A stretch of DNA of 64,000 nucleotides from Actinomadura coerulea (GTDB lineage Bacteria; Actinomycetota; Actinomycetes; Streptosporangiales; Streptosporangiaceae): positions 310,001 to 374,000 of the forward strand of contig NZ_JACHMQ010000001.1 in the NCBI RefSeq assembly GCF_014208105.1, in the 5' to 3' direction. Both the position numbers and the translations under genes were made by a program. Positions 7,452 to 17,100 of this stretch are shown here, one piece after another. Position 1 is the first letter of the stretch. Every line of letters begins with the position of its first letter. The notes under the pieces are model-generated. The model ran no database searches, had not been told where the DNA came from, and saw only the letters and a program-made list of their open reading frames with translations.

Positions 7452-8419
7452 CGGGTCTCCCCCTGACGGACCATGACCCGCACGTAGAGGGCGGTGACGA
7501 CGAGCAGGATGAGCGTGAGCACGAGCGCGATCGCCGAGCCCATGCCGAGTTTCGGATTCAGCGAGCCGAACGCCTCGGAGTAGCCGTACAGCGACAGGTT
7601 GAACGCGTCGCGGTTGGCCATCCCGGCCATGATGAACAGCTGGGTGAAGACCTTGAAGTCCCAGATGATCGACATGACGACCAGCACGAGGAAGATCGGC
7701 TTGAGCATCGGGTAGGTGAGGCTCCAGAACGTCCGCCATGGGCCGGAGCCGTCCACCCGGGCCGCCTCGTACAGCTCGCCCGGGACGCTCTTCAGCCCGG
7801 CCAGCACGGACACCGCCACGAACGGGCACGCCTGCCAGACGACGCACACGGTGAGGACGGTGTAGGTGGACAGCGGCGTGGCGAACCAGTTGTAGTCGCT
7901 CCAGCCGCCGCCGACCAGGAAGTCCGGCAGCAGGTCCAGGCACCAGTTGACCAGGCCGCCGGTGGTGCCGAACAGCCAGCTGAAGATGATCGCGGCGGTG
8001 ACCGGCGGCGTCGCCCAGGCGACCATCACGCCGCCGGCGACGAAGCTCGACATCCGCTTGCCGAGCTTGTTGAGCAGCAGCCCCACCAGCGTCCCGACGA
8101 CCAGGGTCAGGGACACCGCGACGACGGCGAACAGCACGGTGTGCCGGAGGGTCTGCCAGAAGAAGGGGTCGTTGAAGATCTTGTCGAAGTTCTCGGTCCC
8201 CACCGTCTCGGCCGGCTCGCCGCGCAGCTGGCGGTTGCCGACCTTCTGGAACGACATGATCCCGATCTGGACCATGGGCCAGAACATCAGGACGGCGATC
8301 ACCACCACGGTGGGCGCGATCAGCAGGTAGGGCCCGAAGCGGGGCCTGCGGCGGGGGCGCGCCCGGCCGGACGTTCTCCGGCCGGGCGCTCTCCGCACCG
8401 CGGGAGCGGTGTCGAGCAT
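7448..8419 (-). CDS. Carbohydrate ABC transporter permease (MalF/DasB type)
   Basis: A 323-residue permease subunit with a basic N-terminal tail of about 28 residues (many Arg and Pro) before the first membrane segment (YLLIAPTVVVIAVLMFWPMV). The large periplasmic loop and the EAA motif (GELYEAARVDGSGPWRTFWS) are those of the UgpA/MalF group. It pairs with the following permease to form the membrane channel for the sugar delivered by the lipoprotein encoded just upstream. The gap to the binding-protein gene is only 22 nt. Substrate is inferred from the GH3 enzyme in the same operon: an N-acetylglucosamine-containing oligosaccharide. Confidence 0.92.
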   Translation of the reverse strand: MLDTAPAVRRAPGRRTSGRARPRRRPRFGPYLLIAPTVVVIAVLMFWPMVQIGIMSFQKVGNRQLRGEPAETVGTENFDKIFNDPFFWQTLRHTVLFAVVAVSLTLVVGTLVGLLLNKLGKRMSSFVAGGVMVAWATPPVTAAIIFSWLFGTTGGLVNWCLDLLPDFLVGGGWSDYNWFATPLSTYTVLTVCVVWQACPFVAVSVLAGLKSVPGELYEAARVDGSGPWRTFWSLTYPMLKPIFLVLVVMSIIWDFKVFTQLFIMAGMANRDAFNLSLYGYSEAFGSLNPKLGMGSAIALVLTLILLVVTALYVRVMVRQGETR

Positions 8420-8441
8420 GGACGTTCCGATCAGCCGGGTA

Positions 8442-9713
8442 CTACGGGTTCAGCAGCGTGTTGGCCTGCTCGTTCGCCTTCTTCATCTCCTCCTCGGCGG
8501 ACTTGCCCTGCATGATCGCCTTGACGGCGTTCGGCAGCACCTTCTTGGCCTGCTCGAACTCGCCCCAGCCGGCGCTGATCGGCGGGAACTTGGTGTTGCC
8601 GGCGATCGCGGTGAAGACCTCCAGCTTGGGGTCGGAGAACTTCACGTCCGACCGCATGGAGGAGAAGCCGCTGTAGTCCGCCCAGATCTTGGCGTTCTTG
8701 GCGTCGTTCAGGAGCGTGATGTAGTCGAACGCCGCGCCCTTGGCCTTGCTGTCCTTCCACACCGCGAGGTCGGAGCCGCCCGCCATGACCGGGGCGTTGC
8801 CGCCGGTCTTGGCCGGGATCGGGAAGACGGCCCACTTGTCGGCGTTCTTCTCGGAGACCTTCTTCATCTCCTTGAGCGCCCAGCTGCCGTCGATGTACAT
8901 GCCGAGCTTGCCGAGCGCGAAGTCGCGCTGCGGGCCCTCGAGCTCGTTCTTGCCCACGTACTTCTCGGGCGCGACCTTCTCGGTGGTGACGAGGCCGGCG
9001 TAGTACTTGACCGCCTCGACCGCCGCCGGCTGGTCGAGCTGCCCCTTGAAGCCGCCGTTGCCGTCGTCGGAGGCGACCTCGCCGCCGTTGCCCCACACGA
9101 AGCTGAGCAGCGCGTTGGTCTGGTCGCTCGGGATGCCGATGCCGGGGACCTTCTTGGAGTCCTGCACCTTCTTCGCGGCGGCGGAGAGGTCCGCCCACGT
9201 CTTCGGCGGCTGGATGCCGAGCTCCTGGAACCAGTCCGTCCGGTACCAGACGCCGCGGACGCCCCCGTACCACGGCACCGCGTAGGTCTTGCCGTCCGCG
9301 GTGTCGTTGCCGAGCGCGGTCTTGTTCAGGGTCTTGCCGTCGGCCCAGCCCTTGAACTCGTCGGTGATGTCGGCGAGGCTGCCCTGCTCGATGTGGGACT
9401 GGACGTCGGTGTTGCCGAGCTCGGTGACGTCGGGTCCTTCGCCGCCGGCCGCCGCCTTCTGGAAGGTGGTGGCGACCTGCGGCCACGGCACGTACTTGAC
9501 CTGGACGTCGGTGTTCGGGTGCTTCTTCTTGAACTCGGCCTCGACGCCGTCGAGGATCTTGGTCTGCTCGGGCGTTCCGTCGCCCATCATCCAGACCTTG
9601 AGCTGCGCCGGGTCCTTGCCGTCGCCCGCGTCGCCGTCCTTGCCGTCGCCGCCGCAGGCCGTGGCGGCCAGGGCGATCGCGGCCGTCACTGCCGCAACCT
9701 TGATGTACTTCAC
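8442..9713 (-). CDS. Extracellular sugar-binding lipoprotein of an ABC transporter
   Basis: A 423-residue solute-binding protein, the first gene of the sugar operon. The start is GTG 9713, chosen because AAGGAA lies 6 nt upstream and the signal peptide starts there (VKYIKVAAVTAAIALAATAC); the lipidated cysteine is residue 20. The mature protein has the family 1 sugar-binding architecture, with segments such as LKVWMMGDGTPEQ near the start, GPDVTELGNTDV, and YTITLLND-like and ISAGWGEFEQAKK regions toward the end. It captures sugar outside the membrane and delivers it to the two permeases. Expression is probably controlled from the AT-rich 9900-9950 region by the divergent ROK regulator. Confidence 0.93.
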   Translation of the reverse strand: MKYIKVAAVTAAIALAATACGGDGKDGDAGDGKDPAQLKVWMMGDGTPEQTKILDGVEAEFKKKHPNTDVQVKYVPWPQVATTFQKAAAGGEGPDVTELGNTDVQSHIEQGSLADITDEFKGWADGKTLNKTALGNDTADGKTYAVPWYGGVRGVWYRTDWFQELGIQPPKTWADLSAAAKKVQDSKKVPGIGIPSDQTNALLSFVWGNGGEVASDDGNGGFKGQLDQPAAVEAVKYYAGLVTTEKVAPEKYVGKNELEGPQRDFALGKLGMYIDGSWALKEMKKVSEKNADKWAVFPIPAKTGGNAPVMAGGSDLAVWKDSKAKGAAFDYITLLNDAKNAKIWADYSGFSSMRSDVKFSDPKLEVFTAIAGNTKFPPISAGWGEFEQAKKVLPNAVKAIMQGKSAEEEMKKANEQANTLLNP

Positions 9714-9904
9714 TGGGGTTCCTTTCCGGCATCGCCTCGCGCGGCCTTGTGGCCTGCGGTGCGAGTGGAGACGGCGCGGACCCTTTAGGGTCCCAGCCAT
9801 GCCCCTCTCGCGTTCGCATCGCTCGCGGGCGCCCTGCTCGCCAGTCCGCGCTCTGCGCGCGCCCCCGACCCGGGGTACCGTGCCGGTCGGCGCTTGGGCG
9901 TAAA

Positions 9905-9926
9905 CTAACAAGAAACTTTCCTAAAC
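9905..9926. promoter_or_regulatory. Candidate ROK operator between the sugar operon and its regulator
   Basis: CTAACAAGAAACTTTCCTAA is an imperfect inverted repeat centred on GAAACTTTC, in an AT-rich island that contrasts with its GC-rich surroundings. It sits 40-60 nt before the ROK start and about 200 nt before the binding-protein start. Placement in a divergent promoter suggests that the ROK protein binds it; this is inference. Confidence 0.5.
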
Positions 9927-9965
9927 AAAACTGCTCGTTAGCGGATTGAGACATCAGGGGTCGCA

Positions 9966-11189
9966 ATGGCAAGACGCCCGGGAACGCCGAGGCTGCTGCG
10001 TGAGCTGAACGACCGCGCGGCGCTGGACCTGCTCGTCGAGCAGGGCCCGCTCACCCGCGCGCAGATCGGCGAGCACACCGGGTTGTCGAAGGTGACCGCG
10101 TCCCAGCTGCTCTCCCGGCTGGAGGAGCGCGGGCTCGTCTCGGTGGTGGGGGAGCAGGCCGGGGGGCGGGGCCCCAACGCCGCACTCTATGCGGTCGTCC
10201 CGTCCAGCGCGTACGTCGCCGGCCTGGAGGTGGGGCCGGACGGGGTGACGGCCGGCGTCGCCGACATCACCGGCCACATCGTCGCCCAGGTCACCGTGGA
10301 CCCCAACGGCGCCGACGATCCCGTGAAGATGGTGCACAGCGCCGTCGTCAAGGCGTGCCGCTCGGCCAAGGTCGCGGTGTCCAAGCTGAGCGCGTTCGTC
10401 ATCGGTACGCCCGGCGTCGTCGACCCCCGGTCCGGCGACGTCCAGTTCTCCTTCGACCTGCCCGCCTGGCACGAGGGCGTCCTCGCCGCGCTCCGCACCG
10501 ACCTGCGCCGCCCCGTGACCATCGAGAACGACGTGAACCTCGCCGCGATCGCCGAACGGGCCTACGGGGCCGCGCGCGACGCCGACGACTTCGCGCTCAT
10601 GTGGTTCGACCGCGGCATGGGCCTGTCGGTGATGCTCGGCGGGCGGCTGCACCGCGGCCGGTGGGGCGGCGCGGGGGAGATCGGCTACCTGCCCGTCCCC
10701 GGGGCGCCGCTGCCGGTCGGGGCCGCCCGGCGCGCCGCGCAGGACGAGGGGGTCACCGAGTCGACGACCTGGGGGATCCCGACCCTCGCGGGCGGCTACG
10801 GGGCCCTGGTGGGCGCGGACGCGGTCCGCGCCCTCGCGCACGAGCACGGCATCGCCGAGCCGACCGCCGTGGACTGCGTCCGCGCGGCCGCCGCCGACGA
10901 GGACCGCGGCGGCCCGTTCCTCGACGAGCTCGCCGACCGCATCTCCTACGGCGTGACCTCGGTCAACATCGTCCTGGACCCGGGGCTCATGGTGCTGTCG
11001 GGCAGCCTCGGCCGGGCCGGAGGGCGGCCGCTGGCCACCCGCATCGAGTCGATCGTCGGGCGGATCAGCCCGACCCGCCCCGCCGTCGCCGTCACCGGCG
11101 TGAAGGGCAACCCCGTCCTGCGCGGCGCCCTCCACGCGGCGCTGGAGCAGGCACGCGACGACGTCTTCTCGGCCGCGGGGGCATCGTAG
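9966..11189 (+). CDS. ROK family transcriptional regulator (NagC/XylR type)
   Basis: A 407-residue regulator: a winged helix-turn-helix at residues 15-75 (LTRAQIGEHTGLSKVTASQL), then a ROK sugar-kinase-like domain. The inducer-pocket region is seen as VIENDVNLAA-like sequence (IENDVNLAAIAER) and RGRWGGAGEIGYLPV. The usual zinc motif CxCGxxGC that follows the GE.GH segment in ROK proteins is absent: the sequence continues PGAPLPVGAARRA instead, and the GH histidine is a tyrosine. It is divergent from the sugar operon and likely represses it until sugar binds. ATG 9966 is immediately preceded by an AGGGG ribosome binding site. Confidence 0.92.
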   Translation: MARRPGTPRLLRELNDRAALDLLVEQGPLTRAQIGEHTGLSKVTASQLLSRLEERGLVSVVGEQAGGRGPNAALYAVVPSSAYVAGLEVGPDGVTAGVADITGHIVAQVTVDPNGADDPVKMVHSAVVKACRSAKVAVSKLSAFVIGTPGVVDPRSGDVQFSFDLPAWHEGVLAALRTDLRRPVTIENDVNLAAIAERAYGAARDADDFALMWFDRGMGLSVMLGGRLHRGRWGGAGEIGYLPVPGAPLPVGAARRAAQDEGVTESTTWGIPTLAGGYGALVGADAVRALAHEHGIAEPTAVDCVRAAAADEDRGGPFLDELADRISYGVTSVNIVLDPGLMVLSGSLGRAGGRPLATRIESIVGRISPTRPAVAVTGVKGNPVLRGALHAALEQARDDVFSAAGAS

Positions 11190-11210
11190 GAAGGCGCGTC
11201 CGCGAAAGCG

Positions 11211-11247
11211 GGAAGCGCCTGCGCCCAGCCGGGGCGCAGGCGCTTCC
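11211..11247 (+). terminator. Terminator hairpin after the ROK gene
   Basis: A perfect 15-bp stem, GGAAGCGCCTGCGCC with its complement, around a 7-nt loop, 22 nt past the ROK stop. It may also serve the convergent small gene at 11271-11405. Confidence 0.75.
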
Positions 11248-11270
11248 CGGCCGCGCGGTGGACTGTTCCC

Positions 11271-11405
11271 CTACTTGGCGGACGCCGCCGCGACGGCGAC
11301 CTCCGGATGACGCCGGGGGTCGTTCAGCGCGCGGTCGATGACGGTCTGGCTGATGATCTGACGCTTGCGCCGGAGAGCGGCGGCCTTGCGTGCCGTAGGT
11401 GTCAT
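11271..11405 (-). CDS. Small basic hypothetical protein (44 aa)
   Basis: A 44-residue frame beginning MTPTARKAAALRRKRQIIS. The N-terminal half is very basic and helical in character; the C-terminus is Ala-rich (AVAAASAK). It lies between the ROK gene and secA2, ends close to the shared hairpin, and is oriented against the ROK gene. A weak CGGGG motif lies about 9 nt upstream of the ATG. I do not recognise a family. Its support is a clean start, charge-patterned residues unlike a shadow frame, and an otherwise unexplained position; a random frame remains possible. Confidence 0.45.
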   Translation of the reverse strand: MTPTARKAAALRRKRQIISQTVIDRALNDPRRHPEVAVAAASAK

Positions 11406-11630
11406 GCCGAAACCCCGTTCCGCGGTGGCGCTTTCCCCTTGGCCACCGCAAACCCCGTAATGCGGCCATGCTCTCAAACGAGAGGGCCGGAGGGGATCCG
11501 CCCGAGGAATGAATTCGAGGTCAGACCAGCAGCGGAGGACCGCCCTGGACAACCGCCGGTCCGCCGCGCTGAGATCATGGGAACGCCGACTTCTGCCCGC
11601 CCGTTGGGGGAACCGTGAGCGACGAACCGA

Positions 11631-13973
11631 GTGGCCGTCATGGCGCTGCGTGACCGGCTGCGGCGCCTCGTCCAGAAGCCCGGAAGCGTCGATCTCGCGC
11701 CGCTGCGCGCCCTGGTGGACGAGGCCGCGGCGCGCGAGTCCCGCGTCCGGGAGCTGCCGGACGCGGAGCTGACCGCGGCCGCGTCCGCCCTCCGCGAGAA
11801 GGAGGACCTCGCCGAGCTGTGCGCCCTCGGCAGGGAGGCCGCCCGGCGGGCCCTCGGGGAGCGGCCCTTCGACGTGCAGCTCGTCGGGACGCTCGCACTG
11901 CTGTCCGGGCACGTCGCCGAGATGGCCACCGGCGAGGGCAAGACCCTGGCGGGCGCCCTGGCGGCGGCCGGGTACGCGCTGCGCGGCAACCGGGTCCACG
12001 TGATGTCGGTCAACGACTACCTGGCGCGGCGCGACGCCGAGTGGATGGGGCCGCTCTACGCGATGCTCGGCGTCACCGTCGCCTGGGTCGGCCAGTCGTC
12101 CACGCCCGCCGAGCGGCGCGAGGCCTACCGGGCGGACGTGACGTACGCGCCGGTCAGCGAGGTCGGGTTCGACCTGCTCCGGGACCGGCTCGCCACCGGC
12201 GCCAGCGACCTCGTGCTGCCCGAGCCGTCCGTCGCGCTGATCGACGAGGCCGACTCGGTGCTGGTCGACGAGGCCATGGTCCCGCTCGTGCTGGCGGGCG
12301 CCGCCGATCTCGACGCCGCCGATCCCCGGTACGCCGACCTGGTCCGGCGGCTGCGCCCCGGGCTGCACTACGCCACCGACGACGAGGCCCGCAACGTCCA
12401 GCTCACGGCGGCCGGGGCGCGCGAGGTGGAACGCGCCCTCGGGCTCGACCTCTACGCCCCGGAGAACCTCGCCGCGCTCACCGCGGTGAACGTGGCGCTG
12501 CACGCGGAGGTCCTGCTGCACCGCGACGTGGACTACATCGTCCGGGACGGCGCGGTGAAGCTGGTCAGCGAGTCGCGGGGCCGGGTCGCTCTCCTCCAGC
12601 GCTGGCCGGACGGCCTGCAGGCGGCGGTCGAGGCGAAGGAGGCCCTGGACGCCTCCCCGAGCGGGGAGATCCTCGACTCGATCACCGTGCAGGAGCTGGT
12701 CGGGCGCTATCCCGTCCGGTGCGGCATGACGGGCACCGCGATGGCCGTCGCCGGGCAGCTGACCGAGTTCTACTCGCTGCCGATCGCGGTCGTCCCGCCG
12801 AACCGGCCGTGCGTCCGCGAGGACGAGCCGGACCGCCTCTACGCGACCGCCGCCGACAAGGAGGTCGCGATCGTCGAGGAGATCGCCGCCGCGCACGCCG
12901 GGGGGCGCCCGGTGCTGGTCGGGACGGGCGACGTCGCCGAGTCCGAGCGGCTCGCCCGCCGGCTGGCCCGCGCCGGGCTCGACCGGGTCGTCCTCAACGC
13001 CAAGAACGACGCCGAGGAGGCCGCGATCATCGCGGAGGCGGGCGCGTACGGCGCGATCACCGTCTCCACCCAGATGGCCGGCCGGGGCACCGACATCCGG
13101 CTGGGCGGCAGCCCCTCGCCGTCCGCCCCGGGCACCGCCCCGGCCGAGCGGGACGGCGCCGACCGCGACCGGGTCGCGCGGGCCGGCGGCCTGCTGGTCA
13201 TCGGGACGGGCCGCTACCACAGCAGCCGCCTGGACGACCAGCTCAGGGGGCGGGCCGGGCGGCAGGGCGACCCCGGCGGCTCGGTGTTCTTCACCAGCCT
13301 CCAGGACGACCTCGTCACCCGCTACGCGCCGGACGAGGAGTCCAGGGCGCCCGCCGGCGACGACGGGCTCATCACCGACAAGAGCGCGCACTGGATCGTC
13401 GGCCACGCCCAGCGCGTCGCGGAGGGCGTCGACCTGGAGCTGCACCGCAACACGTGGCGGTACAACCACCTGATCGGGCTCCAGCGGCGGGAGGTGCTCG
13501 CCGAGCGCGACGCCGTCCTGCACGGCGACGCCGCCGACCGGGCCATGGCGGCGGACGCCCCGGAGCGGCACGCCGAGCTCACCGCGATCGCGGGCGCGGA
13601 CGAGGTGGCCGGCGCCGCGCGGCAGATCGTCCTGTACCAGCTGGACCGCTGCTGGGCCGAGCACCTGGCGTTCCTCGCCGACCTGCGCGAGGGCATCCAC
13701 CTGCGCTCGCTCGGCCGCGGCCTGGACCCGCTGGTCGAGTTCAACCGGGAGGCCGTCCCGGCGGGCAAGCGGCTCCTGGCCGACGCGCGCCGGCGGTCCG
13801 TCGCCGCCTTCGCGGCCCTCACCGCGTCCGAGGACGGCGTCGACCTCGACGCCGCGGGGCTGAAGCGGCCCTCGGCGACCTGGACCTACCTCGTCCACGA
13901 CAACCCGTTCGGGTCCCTGGACGAGCGGGCCCTGCGCGGGCTGATCAACATGTTCAGGGGGCGGCGGCGCTGA
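11631..13973 (+). CDS. secA2: Accessory preprotein translocase ATPase SecA2
   Basis: A 780-residue SecA homologue. Walker A is MATGEGKTL (about residues 101-109), the DEAD-like Walker B is LIDEADSVLVDEA, and the RCGMTGTAMAV segment and QMAGRGTDIRLGG motif are intact, so it should be an active motor. It is clearly shorter than housekeeping SecA1 (about 900 residues or more) and lacks the C-terminal zinc-binding tail, as is typical of mycobacterial-type SecA2, which exports a small set of proteins in place of or alongside SecA1. The first codon is GTG 11631; an in-frame ATG at 11640 is an alternative and neither has a strong ribosome binding site. No dedicated SecY2 or substrate gene is adjacent. 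Confidence 0.9.
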   Translation: MAVMALRDRLRRLVQKPGSVDLAPLRALVDEAAARESRVRELPDAELTAAASALREKEDLAELCALGREAARRALGERPFDVQLVGTLALLSGHVAEMATGEGKTLAGALAAAGYALRGNRVHVMSVNDYLARRDAEWMGPLYAMLGVTVAWVGQSSTPAERREAYRADVTYAPVSEVGFDLLRDRLATGASDLVLPEPSVALIDEADSVLVDEAMVPLVLAGAADLDAADPRYADLVRRLRPGLHYATDDEARNVQLTAAGAREVERALGLDLYAPENLAALTAVNVALHAEVLLHRDVDYIVRDGAVKLVSESRGRVALLQRWPDGLQAAVEAKEALDASPSGEILDSITVQELVGRYPVRCGMTGTAMAVAGQLTEFYSLPIAVVPPNRPCVREDEPDRLYATAADKEVAIVEEIAAAHAGGRPVLVGTGDVAESERLARRLARAGLDRVVLNAKNDAEEAAIIAEAGAYGAITVSTQMAGRGTDIRLGGSPSPSAPGTAPAERDGADRDRVARAGGLLVIGTGRYHSSRLDDQLRGRAGRQGDPGGSVFFTSLQDDLVTRYAPDEESRAPAGDDGLITDKSAHWIVGHAQRVAEGVDLELHRNTWRYNHLIGLQRREVLAERDAVLHGDAADRAMAADAPERHAELTAIAGADEVAGAARQIVLYQLDRCWAEHLAFLADLREGIHLRSLGRGLDPLVEFNREAVPAGKRLLADARRRSVAAFAALTASEDGVDLDAAGLKRPSATWTYLVHDNPFGSLDERALRGLINMFRGRRR

Positions 13974-14172
13974 GCCGGCGGGGCACGATCGCCTCGCCGG
14001 CGGAGCGGGCGGAGGCCGCCGCGTCGCGCACGCCGGCGACGCTGAACGCGACGAGCGCGCCCTCGTGCAGGATGAGCAGCTGGTCGGCCAGCACGCCGTC
14101 GCCCACGAGGCCGGCGAAGAGGGCGCGCACCCACGCCTTCTGCTCGGCGGCGTCGCGCTCCGCGGCTCGGAC
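13954..14172 (-). pseudogene. C-terminal remnant of a TetR family regulator
   Basis: The minus strand reads VRAAERDAAEQKAWVRALF and then DQLLILHEGALVAFSVAG, ending near VPRRLSAAAP at a stop at 13954-13956. The ADQL..L.EGAL....G pattern is typical of the ligand-domain end of TetR proteins. There is no start codon, no DNA-binding domain and only about 70 residues, squeezed between secA2 (whose end it overlaps) and lhr. I interpret it as the tail of a deleted gene. Recognition rests on residue pattern alone. Confidence 0.55.
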
Positions 14173-14174
14173 GG

Positions 14175-17100
14175 TCAGGAGCGCAGCCGCAGCCCCCGGG
14201 GCGTGGGATGGAAGCCGGCCGACTCCAGCGCGGCGGCCAGCGGGGAGTCATTGATGGCCTCGCCGTCGGCGCGCTCCACGGTCAGCTTGCCGAGCGCCCC
14301 CTCACGGACGGCCAGAGCGAGGGCGTCGACGGCCGGCTGCAGGACGTCCGGGTCGTCGTCCCAGGTGAGCAGGGTCCGCCCGCCGCGTTCGACATAGAGG
14401 ACGAGGCGCCCCTCGACCAGGACGACGAGCGCGCCGACCTTGCGGCCCGGCTTGTGGCCGCTGGCGACCTCGTCGGCGCGCTCCGGCCAGGGCAGCGCCG
14501 CGCCGTAGGGGTTGGCGGGATCGGCCGCCGCGAGGACGAGCGCCCGGACCGCGGGTTTGCGGGGCGTCTCCCAGAGGGCGGAGATGTCGTCGGGCGCGGC
14601 GGCCGCCCCCGGGCGGAGAGCGCGGAGCCGGTCGACGGCCCCCGGCAGCGCGAACTGGGCGGCCCCCAGGCCCTCGACGAAGTAGCCCCGGCGGCAGCGC
14701 CCCGTCTCCTCGAACGCGCGCAGGACCGGGTACACGGCGGAGAAGCCGCCGGGAGTGCGCTCGGCGGCGACGGCGCCGCGGATGACGATGCCGTACCGCT
14801 CCAGGAGCGACTCGGCGAGGGCGTGCGAGCGCAGGGTCGCGGCGGATTCGCGCTCGGGAAGCGGCCACCAGCGCCCGGCGACCGTCGGCGGACCCGTCCG
14901 GGACGGCAGGACGGGACGCCCGCGGCGCGTCGTCCGGGAACGGTGCGTCGGACGGCCCGATCCGAGCGCGGACCGCAGCGGGGCCAGCGTGTCGTTGGTG
15001 AGGTGGCCGGCCCAGACGAGGTCCCACACGGCGGTGACGAGGTCGGCGTCGCCCGCGGTGGCCTGCTTGTTCACACGGTCGGACAGCGTCCGGAAGAACA
15101 GCGCGCCTCCGTCGCCGAGGGCGTCGAGGACGGCCTGGTGCACGGGCGTGAGCGTGATCTCGGCGGGGTTCGGCATGAGCAGCGGGGCGGTGTCGGCCAG
15201 GTACAGCGCCACCCAGCCGTCGCCGCCCGGCAGCCCTCCCTGGCCCGCCCACACGACCTCGCCGGCCGAGGTCAGCTCGTCCAGCATCGCCGGGGTGTAG
15301 CCGGGGACCCGCGACGGCAGGACCAGCGACTCCAGCGCGGACGCGGGCACCGCCGCGCCCTGCAACTGCTCGATCGCCTGGACGAGCGCGTCGATGCCCC
15401 GCAGCCGCGACCCGCCCGAGATGCCGTGCCAGGCCGGCAGGAACCGGCCGAGCGACTCCGGCGGGGACGGCTCCACCTCGGCGCGCAGGCGTGCCAGCGA
15501 ACGGCGCCGGAGCATCCGCAGCACGCCGCTGTCGCACCATTCGGTCGTCAGCGGGCCCGCCACCGACCCGACCGGCAGGAACTCGCCCTCGACGACCCGG
15601 CCCGAGCCCGAGAGCCGCCGCAGCGTCTCGACGACCACGGCGACGCCCAGCCCGAAGCGCGCCGCCGCCTCGGCCGCCCGGAACGGCCCGTGCGTCCGCG
15701 CGTACCGGGAGACCAGGTCGCCGAGCGGGTCGCCGACCGGTTCGAGGAACGCCTCCGGGACCCCCACCGGCAGCGGCGCGCCGAGCGCGTCCCGCAGCCG
15801 GCCGGCGTCCTCGATCGCGGCCCAGTGCTCCTCCCCGGCGATCCGGACGCGGATCGCCCGCCGCGTCGCCTCCAGCTCCGCCAGCCACCGCGAGACCAGG
15901 ACCATCACTTCGTCCGGCACGGGACCGCCTGCCGCGGCGGTCTCCGCGTCACCCGCCGCGGCCCCGCCCTCGTCCGGCGGGGCGCCGAGACCCGCGGGCA
16001 GTGCGCGTTCGGCCGCCTCGGCCGTGGTGAGGGGGCCGAGCGCGCGGAGGAGGTCGGCGACGCCCTCCATGTCACGGGCCCGGCGGTCGGCGGCCAGGCG
16101 CTGGAGTTCGCGCTCGGTCTCGGCGACGGCGTCGGGATCGAGCAGCTCGCGCAGGTCGGCCTGGCCGAGCAGTTCGGCGAGGAGCGCCGAGTCGAGAGCC
16201 AGGGCCTGCGCGCGGCGCTCCGCCAGGGGCGAGTCGCCCTCGTACATGAACGCGCCCACGTAGTGGAACAGCAGGGAACGCGCGTAGGGGGACGGCTCGG
16301 AGGTCTCCACCTCCACCATGCGGACCTTGCGTCCGGACATGTCGCGCATGAGCTGCACCAGGCCCGGGACGTCGAACACGTCCTGCAGGCACTCGCGCAT
16401 GGTCTCCAGCACGATCGGGAACGACGGGTACTTGCTCGCCACGGCCAGGAGCTGCGCGGCGCGCTGGCGCTGCTGCCACAGGGGCATGCGCTTGTCGGGA
16501 CGGCGGCGGGGGAGCAGCAGCGAGCGCGCCGCGCACTCGCGGAACCGGGCGGCGAACAGCGCCGAGCCGCCCAGCTCGTCGACGACGATGCGCTCGATGT
16601 CGTCGGCGTCGAAGACGGCGAGGTCGAGACCGGGGGGCTCGTCCATGTCCGGGATGCGGATGACGATGCCGTCGTCGGCGTGCATTGCCTGCGCGTCGAC
16701 GCCGTACCGCTCGCGCAGGCGGCCGGCTATGGCGAGCGCCCAGGGGGCGTGCACACGCGCGCCCAGCGGAGAGTGGACGACCATGCGCCAGTCACCGAGC
16801 TCGTCGCGGAACCGTTCGACGACCATCGTGCGGTCGTCGGGGATGTGCCCGGTGGCCTCACGCTGCTCGGTCAGATAGGAGACGAGGTTGGCGGAGGCCC
16901 AGTCGTCCAGGCCGGCCGAGGTGACGCGTGCCCGCGCCTCCTGCTGGGGCAGTTCGGCCAGCTCGCGGGTGAACGAACCGAGGGCGCGGCCCAGTTCGGC
17001 CGGACGCCCCAGCGTGTCGCCGTGCCAGAACGGCAGCTTGCCGGGCTGGCCCGGCGCGGGGGAGACGAGCACGCGGTCGGGGGTGATGTCCTCGATCCGC

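Noticed and set aside
10355..11341. Long Arg/Pro-rich open frames on either strand throughout the window, such as this one inside the ROK gene
   Set aside because: High GC content leaves long frames open by chance; their products are almost only Arg, Pro, Gly and Ala, and each overlaps a recognised gene.
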